Under the pieces are notes generated by a model. It saw nothing but the letters and a program-made list of their open reading frames with translations. It was not told where the DNA came from and searched no databases. Shown in pieces: positions 1-7,769 of a stretch of 64,000 bases of DNA. The translations under genes and the position numbers were made by a program. The stretch covers positions 35,642 to 99,641 of the forward strand of contig JAEWXC010000050.1 of assembly GCA_023396115.1 (NCBI GenBank). The letters run 5' to 3'. This stretch comes from Actinomycetes bacterium. Lineage in GTDB: Bacteria > Actinomycetota > Actinomycetes > Propionibacteriales > Nocardioidaceae. Position 1 is the first letter of the stretch. Each line of letters begins with the position of its first letter.

Positions 1-81
1 GCGTTCTGGAACGGTGGCCTGACCCTGCTGCTCGACTCCTCGGGCATCTCGGAGAAGGTCAACGGCAAGCGTTTCCACTGA
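1..81 (+). CDS. C-terminal end of an unidentified protein (partial)
   Basis: An open frame enters from the left edge and ends at TGA 79-81, giving the last 26 residues of a protein (ending NGKRFH). It is in frame from base 1 and is followed directly by a strong hairpin terminator, so it is very likely the true 3' end of a gene that starts outside the window. The fragment is too short for me to recognise a family. Confidence 0.6.
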   Translation, partial: AFWNGGLTLLLDSSGISEKVNGKRFH

Positions 82-95
82 TCCACACGCTCGTC

Positions 96-140
96 CCACG
101 GGGCGTCCGGGCTGCGGCCTGGGCGCCCCGTGGCCTTTTC
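96..140. terminator. Hairpin terminator after the partial gene
   Basis: CCACGGGGCG (96-105) pairs perfectly with CGCCCCGTGG (124-133), followed by a short pyrimidine/T stretch (ccttttcc). It follows the stop at 81 by 14 nt. The layout fits a Rho-independent terminator for the rightward gene. Confidence 0.75.
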
Positions 141-153
141 CGGGCAGAGGGCG

Positions 154-178
154 AACCCTTCCCTAGGCTCGTCCCGTC
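154..178 (+). promoter_or_regulatory. Candidate ECF-type promoter of the sigma operon
   Basis: AACC at 154-157 is followed after 17 nt by CGTC at 175-178, the usual -35/-10 pattern of ECF sigma promoters. The second sigma module of this window has the same arrangement (AACC-N16-CGTA at 15411-15388). That suggests autoregulation, which is an inference. A TAGGCT hexamer at 164-169 is an alternative housekeeping -10. Confidence 0.4.
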
Positions 179-232
179 GGTAGGGATGACGGACCCCGGA
201 ACGGGCGGGTCCCCGAGAGGGAGGAGAAACGT

Positions 233-781
233 GTGAGGCTGCGACGAGCGGACCAGCACCGTGACGACTTCACCGACTTCGTGGCGGCCCGCGGCCCCGC
301 GCTGCACCGCACCGCCTACCTGCTGGTCGGCGAACGCGGCCTGGCCGGTGACCTGCTGCAGGAGGCGTTGACCAAGACCTGGGTGGCGTGGCCGAAGCTG
401 CGTGACACCGGACGGGCCGAGGCCTGGACCCGCAAGGCACTGCACACCACCGCCATCGACTGGTACCGGCGCAGGAACTGGAGCGCCGAGCGGCCCAGCG
501 ACGAGGTGCCCGACGCCCCCGTGCACGCTGCCCAGGACCAGGTCGGCACCCGCGAGTGGCTCTGGGAGGCCCTGCTGGCCCTCCCACCCCGGCAGCGCGC
601 CACGCTCGTGTGCCGCTTCTACGACGACCTCACCGAGGCCCAGACCGCCGACGTGCTCGGGTGCGCGGTCGGCACCGTGAAGAGTCAGACCTCCGCAGCC
701 CTGCGCACCCTCCGCGGCGCCCTCGTCGAGGCCGACTCCGACCCCACCCTGATCGACGCCCTGATGGAGGCCAGCCGATGA
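233..781 (+). CDS. RNA polymerase sigma factor, SigE/ECF family
   Basis: This 182-residue protein has the compact two-domain layout of ECF sigma factors. A region 2 helix bundle covers about residues 10-80 (FTDFVAARGPALHRTAYLL, then DLLQEALTKTWVAW). A region 4 HTH covers about 115-165 (LPPRQRATLVCRFYDDLTEAQTADVLG, then GTVKSQTS). It best resembles the actinobacterial SigE subfamily (TIGR02983-type). The GTG start at 233 is preceded by a strong GGAGG-like site (about 219-225). Its stop overlaps the ATG of the next gene (ATGA), so it is translationally coupled to a membrane protein that probably acts as its anti-sigma or sensor partner. An ECF-like promoter lies at 154-178. Confidence 0.9.
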   Translation: MRLRRADQHRDDFTDFVAARGPALHRTAYLLVGERGLAGDLLQEALTKTWVAWPKLRDTGRAEAWTRKALHTTAIDWYRRRNWSAERPSDEVPDAPVHAAQDQVGTREWLWEALLALPPRQRATLVCRFYDDLTEAQTADVLGCAVGTVKSQTSAALRTLRGALVEADSDPTLIDALMEASR

Positions 782-1917
782 ACGACCTGATCCGCGACGT
801 GCTGCACGACCGCGCCGACGCCCTCACCGACCCCGACATCGACCTGACCGCCGTGGAGGCGGGCGGCCGGCGTGCCCGCAACCGACGGCGCTGGACCGTC
901 GCCGCGGGCGCGACCGGCTCGGTCGCGGCCGTGACCGCGCTGGCCATCGGCATCGCCCAGCTGACCGGCGACACGACCGGGCAGACCGGTCCCCGGGAGT
1001 CGCAGTTCGCTGCTGCGTTCGCCGACGGCGCACCCACCTACGCCCAGGGGTCGGTGGTCCACCTGGGGGCGGACCTGACCTTCGACGTGGGCCGCAAGGT
1101 GGCGGCGATGGTGCAGACCCCCGGCGCCGTGGTGGTGGTCGACACCGACGGCGGGGTGTGGGTGGCCAACGGTCAGCAGGAACCCGACCGGGTGGGCGAC
1201 GTGGGCGACCTCCGCCCCCACCTGCGCGAGTCCGGTGACCTGGTGGCCTGGGCCGAACGCAGCGACGCCGGCACCCGCGTGGTGGCCCTCGACGTGGCGA
1301 GCGGCCAGACCTGGCAGGCACCGGCCATCGCCAGCGGCGACGGCGAGTTCGACGAGCCCGAGGTCGCTGCGGTGGACCGGGGCATGGTCTGGTTCACCGA
1401 CGACTCCGGCCTGACCCGCTGGGAGCCCACCACCGGCGGCGCGCCGCTCATCATCGACCAGGAACCCGGGTACGAGCTGCGCGACGTGCGCAACGGCATC
1501 TACCTGACCAACTCGCAGAAGGGGAACTGGGTCGGGCACGTGGGCCCCGACCTCGCCGGCGGCGAGCGGGTCAAGGTCGGCGCCAGCGGCCCGCAGCGGC
1601 TCTCCCCCGACGGGCGCCTGCTGCTGTCCGAACGCAGCGCCGACGAGTTCACCGTCTACGACACGAGCACCGGGGAGATCCTGGCCGACGCGCCCGAGGG
1701 CTACGAGTTCGCGGTCGGGTACGCCTGGGCCGACAACGCCCGGTACTGGGCCGCCGCGATCCAGGAGCTCGGTGAGGGCAGCGCCGGCGACAGCCCCTAC
1801 CGCTACGACCTGCTGCTCTGCACGGCCCCGGCCAGCTGCGAGGTCGCGGTCGACGACGTCGAGGTGAGTTCCGAGGGGAGCGGCGTGGTCCTCCCGATCG
1901 GGGAACGGATGGACTGA
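778..1917 (+). CDS. Membrane-anchored beta-propeller protein, probable sigma-factor partner
   Basis: This 379-residue protein has a short cytoplasmic N-terminus, a basic stretch (RRARNRRR), one transmembrane helix at about residues 38-62 and a long extracytoplasmic part with repeated blade-like segments (VVVVDTDGGVWVANG, VVALDVASGQTW, MVWFTDDSGLTRW, RLSPDGRLLLSE) like PD40/WD40 propellers. Coupling to the sigma gene by ATGA implies a functional pair. No classical ZAS/HxxxCxxC anti-sigma motif is visible, so control of the sigma factor is inferred from position. A similar protein accompanies the second sigma factor (14143-15348). A strong terminator follows. Confidence 0.75.
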   Translation: MNDLIRDVLHDRADALTDPDIDLTAVEAGGRRARNRRRWTVAAGATGSVAAVTALAIGIAQLTGDTTGQTGPRESQFAAAFADGAPTYAQGSVVHLGADLTFDVGRKVAAMVQTPGAVVVVDTDGGVWVANGQQEPDRVGDVGDLRPHLRESGDLVAWAERSDAGTRVVALDVASGQTWQAPAIASGDGEFDEPEVAAVDRGMVWFTDDSGLTRWEPTTGGAPLIIDQEPGYELRDVRNGIYLTNSQKGNWVGHVGPDLAGGERVKVGASGPQRLSPDGRLLLSERSADEFTVYDTSTGEILADAPEGYEFAVGYAWADNARYWAAAIQELGEGSAGDSPYRYDLLLCTAPASCEVAVDDVEVSSEGSGVVLPIGERMD

Positions 1918-1929
1918 GCCGACTCTCGC

Positions 1930-1963
1930 ACGACGCCCCACGGGACCTCCCGTGGGGCGTCGT
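1930..1963. terminator. Bidirectional terminator between convergent genes
   Basis: A perfect 15-bp stem (1930-1944 with 1949-1963; ACGACGCCCCACGGG and its complement) closes a 4-nt loop between the rightward propeller gene and the leftward metallopeptidase gene. It can act on both strands. Confidence 0.85.
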
Positions 1964-1987
1964 CGTGTCCCGGCACCTCGTGGCGGC

Positions 1988-3274
1988 TCAGGCGTAGGTG
2001 CCGAGGATGCGTTGGGCGGCCAGCTGGGCCAGGGCCTGCTCGTCGAGGCCGGTCTGCTCCTGCAGCACGTCGGTGGCGCTGGTCCCGCCCCGGGTGGCCA
2101 TCGCGTCCACCAGGCTCCACAACCGGTCCTCCCCGAACTGTGCCGCCACCGTCTCGCAGGCCCACCAGGCCAGCCCGTAGTGGGCTCCGGAGTGCTCGCC
2201 GTTGAACGTCTCGTCCTCCGGCAGGGTCTCGACCCCGGCGCGTGCCGCAGCCACGGCCGCCGCCGAGACCAGCCGGTCCTCCGGCGGCAGCGACCGGACC
2301 GAGACGTACTCCGCGATCCCCTCGCTGAGCCACACCGGGAGCGGGTCGTCGACCGCGCCGAGCACCACGTGGGTGAGTTCGTGGCGCACCAGCCGGTCCC
2401 GCACCTCGGGGGTCGCGGTCAGCATCCGGGGGTGCAGGGCGAACCGGACCCCGGCGAGCTGTCCGCCGCCCGAGCCTCCGTGCACCTGGAAGGCGACACC
2501 GTCGAGCCGGTCCGCGTCCCCGCCGGGCAGCCCCGGCAGGGCCTCCATCAGCTCGGTCCCGCTCAGCGCGTAGACGACCACCGACCGCTGCCACGGGTCC
2601 GGCACCCGGGAGAGCACCTCGGCAAGACCACGCTCGACCGAGTCCAGCACGGGCCCGGCGTGCCGGGAGCTGTCCTCGTCGCTGATCAGCAGCACACCGG
2701 TACCGGAGCGGACCACCAGCTCGGTGTCCTCCCAGGGGTGCTGGAACGCGGTGGTGTGCGCGGTGCCGTCGTGGTCCTCGCCGACCCGCCAGCCGTCGTC
2801 GGTGGGGGTGAAGTGCATCCGCAGCCGGGACTGGACGGGGCGTCGGTCGAACCCGGCCATCCGCAGCGACACCCGGACCACGGCGTCCCAGCCGCTGCCG
2901 TGCGCCCGCAGGGTGTCGACCTCCAGCGTGGAGCGGTAGGTCTGCAGCGGCAGCTGCGTGGTGTTGGCCAGGTAGGTCCGCTGCCGGTCGACGAACTCCT
3001 GCGGGGCGTCGGGCGAGAGGGTCGCCAGGAACCCCTCCCGATCCCCCGCCCGCAGGGTGACGGCACGCTGCCGCAGCACCGTCCGCACGCCCTCGACCAC
3101 GGCCGTGGGGGCGCTCCGGGCGGTGCTCGGCTGCTCGACCGCGATCCCGCAGCCGGCCCACCAGGCGCTGCCGGTCAGGAGGAGCAGGACCAGCAGGACC
3201 CGCGCCCGTCGCCGGGCACGCCGGGCACGCCGGGGCGGCGCGGGAGGGCTGGGCTCAGCGCTGGTGGTCGGCAT
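1988..3274 (-). CDS. Membrane- or lipid-anchored zinc metallopeptidase (peptidase MA-like)
   Basis: The product is 428 residues from ATG 3274; a TTG one codon upstream is also possible. A basic N-terminus is followed by a hydrophobic segment at about residues 18-42 ending in WAGC, which may be a weak lipobox. The middle looks like a transport/NTF2-like fold. The C-terminal half carries HELTH (in RHELTHVVLG) followed about 18 residues later by SEGIAEY, the HExxH...E signature of gluzincins. It is expected to sit outside the membrane and hydrolyse proteins, substrate unknown. Its start lies inside the end of dxs (20-bp overlap), so it is co-transcribed with dxs. Confidence 0.8.
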   Translation of the reverse strand: MPTTSAEPSPPAPPRRARRARRRARVLLVLLLLTGSAWWAGCGIAVEQPSTARSAPTAVVEGVRTVLRQRAVTLRAGDREGFLATLSPDAPQEFVDRQRTYLANTTQLPLQTYRSTLEVDTLRAHGSGWDAVVRVSLRMAGFDRRPVQSRLRMHFTPTDDGWRVGEDHDGTAHTTAFQHPWEDTELVVRSGTGVLLISDEDSSRHAGPVLDSVERGLAEVLSRVPDPWQRSVVVYALSGTELMEALPGLPGGDADRLDGVAFQVHGGSGGGQLAGVRFALHPRMLTATPEVRDRLVRHELTHVVLGAVDDPLPVWLSEGIAEYVSVRSLPPEDRLVSAAAVAAARAGVETLPEDETFNGEHSGAHYGLAWWACETVAAQFGEDRLWSLVDAMATRGGTSATDVLQEQTGLDEQALAQLAAQRILGTYA

Positions 3275-5159
3275 CAACCAGAGAACGACCCTGCGCCAGC
3301 GCGGTCACGTCCTCCACGATGCCGCGGGCGACCTCCTGGGCGGTCAGACCGATCCGCTCCAGGATGGCCGGGCGCTTGGCGTGGTCCAGGAACTCCTGGG
3401 GGATGCCGTGCACCCGCACCGGGGTGCGGACCCCGGCCTCGTTCAGCGCGGCCAGGAAGCTCTGGCCGACACCGCCGGCGACACCGTTGTCCTCGAGGGT
3501 GACGACCAGGTCGTACTCGGCGGCGAGCTCGACCAGGGCGGGGTCGACCGGCTTGACCCAGCGCGGGTCCACCACGGTCACCCCGATGCCCTGGTCGGTC
3601 AGCCGGCCGGCGACGTCGATGCCCACCTCGGCCATCGAGCCGACGGCGACCACCAGCACGTCCTTGGTGCCCTGGCGGACCAGCACGTCGCTGCCGCCGA
3701 CCCGGCCCACGGCCTCCATGTCCGCCGGCGGCGGGCCCTTGGGGAACCGGACCACGGTCGGGGCGTCGGAGACCTCGACCGCCTCGTCGAGCAGCTCCCG
3801 CAGCCGGGCGGCGTCGCGGGGCGCGGCCAGGCGCAGGCCCGGGACGATCTGCAGCAGCGACATGTCCCACATGCCGTTGTGGCTGGCGCCGTCGTCGCCG
3901 GTGACCCCGGAGCGGTCCAGCACGAACGTGACACCGCACTGGTGCAGCGCCACGTCCATCAGCACCTGGTCGAAGGCGCGGTTGAGGAAGGTCGCGTAGA
4001 CCGCGAAGACGGGGTGCAGTCCACCGGTGGCCAGGCCGGCAGCACTGGTGGCGGCGTGCTGCTCGGCGATCCCGACGTCGATGGTGCGCTCGGGCCAGCG
4101 GGCCTGGAAGGCGTCGAGCCCGACCGGGTGCATCATCGCCGCGGTCATCGCGACCACGTCGGGACGCCGGGTCCCGACCTCGACGATGGCGTCGGAGAAG
4201 TGGTCGGTCCAGATCCGGCCCTTGGGCTTCTCCTGGCCGGTCTGCACGTCGAACGGACCGGGGGCGTGGAACTGGTCGGCCTCGTGGCGCAGGGCCGGGT
4301 CGTAGCCGAAGCCCTTGCGGGTGATGGCGTGCACGATGACCGGGCCGCCGAACCCCTTGGCCGCGGTCAGGGCCTCCTCCATCGCGACCTGGTCGTGGCC
4401 GTCGACCGGGCCGACGTACTTGAGACCGAGGTCCTCGAAGAGGCCCTGCGGGGCCAGGGCGTCCTTCATGCCCTTCTTCATCGCGTGCAGCGCGTCGTAG
4501 GCGGCGGCGCCGACCCCCGGGACGGCGGTGAGGCGCTTCTTCACCACGTCGAGCACCTGCTCGTAGCGGGGGTTGGTGCGCAACCGGGTCAGCGCGGTGG
4601 CCAGACCGCCGATGGTCGGGGTGTAGGACCGCTCGTTGTCGTTCACCACGATCACCAGGCGCGAGTCCTTGGCGATGGCGATGTTGTTGAGGGCCTCCCA
4701 GGCCATGCCGCCGGTCAGCGCGCCGTCACCGATCACGGCCACCGTGTGCCGGTCCTCGCCACGGATCGCGTAGGCACGGGCCAGGCCGTCGGCCCAGGAC
4801 AGCGCGGTGGAGGCGTGGGAGTTCTCGACCACGTCGTGGTCGGACTCGGCCCGGCTCGGGTAGCCCGACAGGCCACCCTCCTTGCGCAGGGTCGCGAAGT
4901 CGCCGGCCCGGCCGGTGACGAGCTTGTGCACGTAGGACTGGTGCCCGGTGTCGAAGACGACCCGGTCGCGGGGGCTGTCGAAGACCCGGTGGATGGCCAG
5001 GGTCAGCTCGACGACGCCGAGGTTGGGGCCCAGGTGCCCGGAGTTGGTCGCGACGGTCCTGATCATCAGGTCGCGGATCTCCGCAGCGAGTTCGGCGAGT
5101 TCCGCCTCCCCCAGACCGCGCAGGTCGCGTGGCGTCGAGATCGCATCCAGGTGGCCCAT
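3255..5159 (-). CDS. dxs: 1-deoxy-D-xylulose-5-phosphate synthase
   Basis: This enzyme joins pyruvate and glyceraldehyde-3-phosphate to make DXP, the first step of the MEP isoprenoid pathway and a precursor of thiamine and pyridoxal. The 634 residues match the family length. The thiamine-diphosphate binding motif GDGALTGG is at residues 144-151 with NN downstream, and the transketolase pyrimidine and C-terminal domains are present (DRSGVTGDDGASHNG, then VTLEDN). ATG 5159 is chosen because GAAGGAG precedes it and the protein then begins MGHLDAISTPRDL as in homologues. The upstream in-frame extension is discarded. A -10 (TAGACT) lies about 80 nt upstream. Confidence 0.97.
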   Translation of the reverse strand: MGHLDAISTPRDLRGLGEAELAELAAEIRDLMIRTVATNSGHLGPNLGVVELTLAIHRVFDSPRDRVVFDTGHQSYVHKLVTGRAGDFATLRKEGGLSGYPSRAESDHDVVENSHASTALSWADGLARAYAIRGEDRHTVAVIGDGALTGGMAWEALNNIAIAKDSRLVIVVNDNERSYTPTIGGLATALTRLRTNPRYEQVLDVVKKRLTAVPGVGAAAYDALHAMKKGMKDALAPQGLFEDLGLKYVGPVDGHDQVAMEEALTAAKGFGGPVIVHAITRKGFGYDPALRHEADQFHAPGPFDVQTGQEKPKGRIWTDHFSDAIVEVGTRRPDVVAMTAAMMHPVGLDAFQARWPERTIDVGIAEQHAATSAAGLATGGLHPVFAVYATFLNRAFDQVLMDVALHQCGVTFVLDRSGVTGDDGASHNGMWDMSLLQIVPGLRLAAPRDAARLRELLDEAVEVSDAPTVVRFPKGPPPADMEAVGRVGGSDVLVRQGTKDVLVVAVGSMAEVGIDVAGRLTDQGIGVTVVDPRWVKPVDPALVELAAEYDLVVTLEDNGVAGGVGQSFLAALNEAGVRTPVRVHGIPQEFLDHAKRPAILERIGLTAQEVARGIVEDVTALAQGRSLVDADHQR

Positions 5160-5214
5160 TGCGCTCCTTCGTCGAGTTCGTGCACCGGTCCCCCGGTGCC
5201 CCGTGCCCACGCAC

Positions 5215-5246
5215 CGAACGGCACGGCAGGCAACCGTTCGAGTCTA
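5215..5246 (-). promoter_or_regulatory. dxs promoter with 5'-end hairpin
   Basis: On the minus strand a TAGACT -10 element occupies 5246-5241. Immediately downstream, CGAACGG and CCGTTCG (5240-5234 and 5221-5215) can form a 7-bp stem at the very 5' end of the transcript, about 75 nt ahead of the dxs start. The stem could stabilise the mRNA or be a protein site. Both roles are inferred. Confidence 0.5.
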
Positions 5247-5257
5247 GGCGATGGGCC

Positions 5258-6181
5258 TCAGAGGTCCCAGAACGCCACCGCCGGCTCGTGCAGCGACCCG
5301 AACCAGAGCCGCCCGTGGTGCTCGCGCACGCCGGTGACCATGTGGAAGTGGTGCGCGTCCAGCGCGACGTCGTGCACCACCGCCCCGCCGGCGTCCAGGG
5401 CCAGGGCGCGCACGGTGCGCTGCGGCGCGGGTTGCAGCGCGTCGGGCAGCAGGGTGGCGGCCCGGCGGATCGGCTGCGGCGCCCGCTGCAGCCGTTCCAC
5501 GACCGGGTCGGTGGGCGAGGCGACCGAGACCCACACCAGCCCGTCGGTCCCGGTGGAGGTGTTGTCGGGGTAGCCGGGCAGGTCGGTGGCCAGGTGGTCG
5601 CGCTGACCGGCCCGGTCCCCGGAGATCCAGTACCGCACCACGGTCCGGGCGCCGGTCTCGGCGACCGTGACGAACCGTTCGTCGGCAGCCAGGGCCACCC
5701 CGTTGGCGAACGCCAGCCCGGTGAGGACCACCTCGGCCCGGGTCCCGCCCGGGGCGAGCCGCAGCAGGCGGCCGGTCCGGGTGGCCTGGACGAAGTCGTC
5801 CTTCCAGCGCGTGATCGGGTACCGGGTGGAGGAGTCGGAGAACCAGATGGTGCCGTCGGCGGCCACGGCGGCGTTGTTGCAGAACCGCATCGGCACCCCG
5901 TCCACCTCGCGCACGAGCTCGGTGACGCGACCCCGGACCGGGTCGACGCGCAGCAGCCCCCGTTCGGCGTCGCAGACCAGCAGGTCACCGTCGGGCAACC
6001 ACTCCAGGCCCAGCGGCCGGCCGCCGGTGTGCGCGACCCGGTCGACGCGCTGCAGGTCGGGCGAGATCCGGTGCACGGCGCCGTCCTCGGTGCCGGTGAG
6101 CACCGACCCGTCCGGGGCGACCAGCACGTCCTCGGCTCCCGGGCCGGGCACCGGGACGACGGTGGGGTGGCCCTCAGCCAT
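5258..6181 (-). CDS. SMP-30/gluconolactonase/strictosidine-synthase-like beta-propeller
   Basis: This 307-residue six-bladed propeller-type protein has segments typical of the SMP-30/LRE and strictosidine-synthase-like families: LEWLPDGDLLVCDAERG, FCNNAAVAADGTIWFSDSS, GLAFANGVALAADE, DNTSTGTDGLVWVS. Such enzymes use a central divalent metal to hydrolyse lactones or similar esters. The substrate cannot be told from sequence, and no signal peptide is visible. ATG 6181 is chosen because it overlaps the stop of the pterin-dehydratase-like gene by 8 bp. It is the last gene of a Nudix / pterin dehydratase / SMP-30 operon. Confidence 0.8.
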   Translation of the reverse strand: MAEGHPTVVPVPGPGAEDVLVAPDGSVLTGTEDGAVHRISPDLQRVDRVAHTGGRPLGLEWLPDGDLLVCDAERGLLRVDPVRGRVTELVREVDGVPMRFCNNAAVAADGTIWFSDSSTRYPITRWKDDFVQATRTGRLLRLAPGGTRAEVVLTGLAFANGVALAADERFVTVAETGARTVVRYWISGDRAGQRDHLATDLPGYPDNTSTGTDGLVWVSVASPTDPVVERLQRAPQPIRRAATLLPDALQPAPQRTVRALALDAGGAVVHDVALDAHHFHMVTGVREHHGRLWFGSLHEPAVAFWDL

Positions 6182-6827
6182 GGGGGCGGTCCTGCCAGGT
6201 GCACAGACAGACCCGGTTGCCGTCAGGGTCGGCGAGCACCCAGAACCGGGGCGCCTGGGAGTCGTCGACCACCGAGCCGCCGGCCGCGACCGCGGCCCCG
6301 ATCCGTTCGGCCACCAGTTCCGGCGCCACCCACAGGTCCGGGTGGAAGCGCTGCCGCGGCTCGTCGCTGCCCGACTCCTGGAACCACAGCGCCGGGAACC
6401 GGTCGGCCGGGTCGACCACCTCGTCGCCACGCTCGCCCACCTGTCCGTCGAACACGGCCGCCCAGAACCCGACGATCCGACTGTGGTCGGGGCTGTCGAG
6501 GGCGTACTCCAGGCGTTGCCGCGCGGTCCGGCTGGCCGGCACCCCGGCCTCGGCGGCCAGCCGGCTGATCGTGGTGGCCAGCGCGACGTCGCGCTCGGTG
6601 ACGCCCCCGACGTCGTGGCTGCTGAGCCGGATGTCGAGGTGGGGGTAGCGCAGGTCGAGGTCGGGATGGTGGTCGGCGGCCTCGGCGGCGGCCCCGATCG
6701 CCTCGACCAGGGCCAGCCCGGTGGCGAAGTCGCCGGTCACCAGGCGGGTCTCGATGCCGCGCAGCGCGTAGTTCCAGTCGTCGAGGCCACGCGCGGCGAA
6801 GTCCGGTCCGTTGATCCTTGCGCTCAT
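6174..6827 (-). CDS. 4a-hydroxytetrahydrobiopterin dehydratase fused to a VOC/glyoxalase-like domain
   Basis: Residues about 1-95 carry the pterin-4a-carbinolamine dehydratase signature (HHPDLDLRYPHLDIRLSSHD, then GGVTERDVALA). The rest (about 100-217) resembles a VOC/glyoxalase domain ending in FWVLADPDGNRVCLCTW. PCD-fold proteins recycle oxidised pterin cofactors or act as transcription coactivators. The partner domain may bind a small molecule, and I cannot identify the substrate. The start overlaps the stop of the upstream Nudix gene (ATGA), and its own stop overlaps the SMP-30 start. Total length 217 residues, about twice a stand-alone PCD. Confidence 0.8.
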   Translation of the reverse strand: MSARINGPDFAARGLDDWNYALRGIETRLVTGDFATGLALVEAIGAAAEAADHHPDLDLRYPHLDIRLSSHDVGGVTERDVALATTISRLAAEAGVPASRTARQRLEYALDSPDHSRIVGFWAAVFDGQVGERGDEVVDPADRFPALWFQESGSDEPRQRFHPDLWVAPELVAERIGAAVAAGGSVVDDSQAPRFWVLADPDGNRVCLCTWQDRPHG

Positions 6828-7723
6828 CCGACCATGCTGGCGTACTCCGGCGAGGAGAGGAACCCCGGAACGACGACGGCTGCCGCGGTGCTCAACGGCA
6901 GGGTCGTGGTCGTGGCCGGGTCGACGAAGACCATCTGCCGACCCTCCCGGCAGTCGATGTCGGCGTCGGTGGCATCCACCCGGGCGGCGTAGACCTGCAT
7001 CCGGTCCCAGCCGCCGCCGAAGGCCCGGTGGTCGACGACAAGGTCGTGCACCAGGGTCAGGCTGCCCGGGGCGAGCCGGACCCCGGTCTCCTCCTCCAAC
7101 TCACGGTGGGCGGCGGCCTCGAACTCCTCGCCGGGTTCGACGTGCCCACCCGGCAGCCCCCAGCGTTCGGGGTCGATGACAGGGTGCTCGTCGCGTTCCT
7201 GGAGCAGCAGCCGCCCACCGGCGTCGACCAGCAGGACACCGGCGAACCGGCCCTCGCGCCAGGGCACCGCACCGTGCCGGGCGACCCGGCCGGGTTCGGC
7301 CAGGATGTCCCCGACGGCCCGGGCCAGCGGGGCCGCCAGCGGCAGGCCGAGGAGTTCCTCGGGGTCGGTGAAGACCATCTGACGTCCCTCGTGGCACTCC
7401 GGCACCCGGTCGGGGGTCGAGCCGTGCAGCACCGCGAAGGTCTCCCGGGTGCGCCCGGGCAGCTGGAGGACGTAGCGGCCCAGCTCGGTCAGCTCGACGT
7501 CGTCGATGCCGGTCTCCTCGACCAGCTCCCGCAGCCCGCAGACCAGCGCGCTCTCCCCGGGCTCCCGAGCACCGCCGGGCAGCCCCCACTGCTCGGGGAA
7601 CACGCGGGCGTGCTCGTCGCGCTCCTGCAGCAGCAGCCGCCCGGAGTCGTCGGTGAGCGCGACCAGCACGAAGGTGAGGTCCTCGTCGGGGCACTGTGCG
7701 GGGCTGAGATCACCGGCGTCCAT
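6824..7723 (-). CDS. Tandem Nudix hydrolase (two Nudix domains)
   Basis: The protein has 299 residues and two intact Nudix boxes. The first, at about residues 50-75, reads GGAREPGE...RELVEETGI; the second, at about 205-230, reads GGHVEPGE...RELEEETGV. Each follows a similar LLLQERDEH strand, so the gene looks like an internal duplication. Nudix enzymes hydrolyse nucleoside diphosphates linked to another moiety; the substrate is not predictable here. ATG 7723 lies 6 nt after a TAGGTT -10, which suggests a leaderless message. It is the first gene of a three-gene operon. Confidence 0.88.
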   Translation of the reverse strand: MDAGDLSPAQCPDEDLTFVLVALTDDSGRLLLQERDEHARVFPEQWGLPGGAREPGESALVCGLRELVEETGIDDVELTELGRYVLQLPGRTRETFAVLHGSTPDRVPECHEGRQMVFTDPEELLGLPLAAPLARAVGDILAEPGRVARHGAVPWREGRFAGVLLVDAGGRLLLQERDEHPVIDPERWGLPGGHVEPGEEFEAAAHRELEEETGVRLAPGSLTLVHDLVVDHRAFGGGWDRMQVYAARVDATDADIDCREGRQMVFVDPATTTTLPLSTAAAVVVPGFLSSPEYASMVG

Positions 7724-7729
7724 GCACCG

Positions 7730-7735
7730 AACCTA
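7730..7735 (-). promoter_or_regulatory. Leaderless -10 element for the Nudix operon
   Basis: TAGGTT on the minus strand (7735-7730) ends 6 nt before ATG 7723, so transcription would begin at or next to the start codon. No Shine-Dalgarno site is present. Confidence 0.6.
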
Positions 7736-7769
7736 GCCGGGCACGGGGCACCGTCGGCCGCGCTCGCCC

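Noticed and set aside
3057..5573. An 838-codon open frame on the plus strand opposite dxs
   Set aside because: It is antisense to dxs, which has all family motifs. The peptide is compositionally biased without any recognisable domain.
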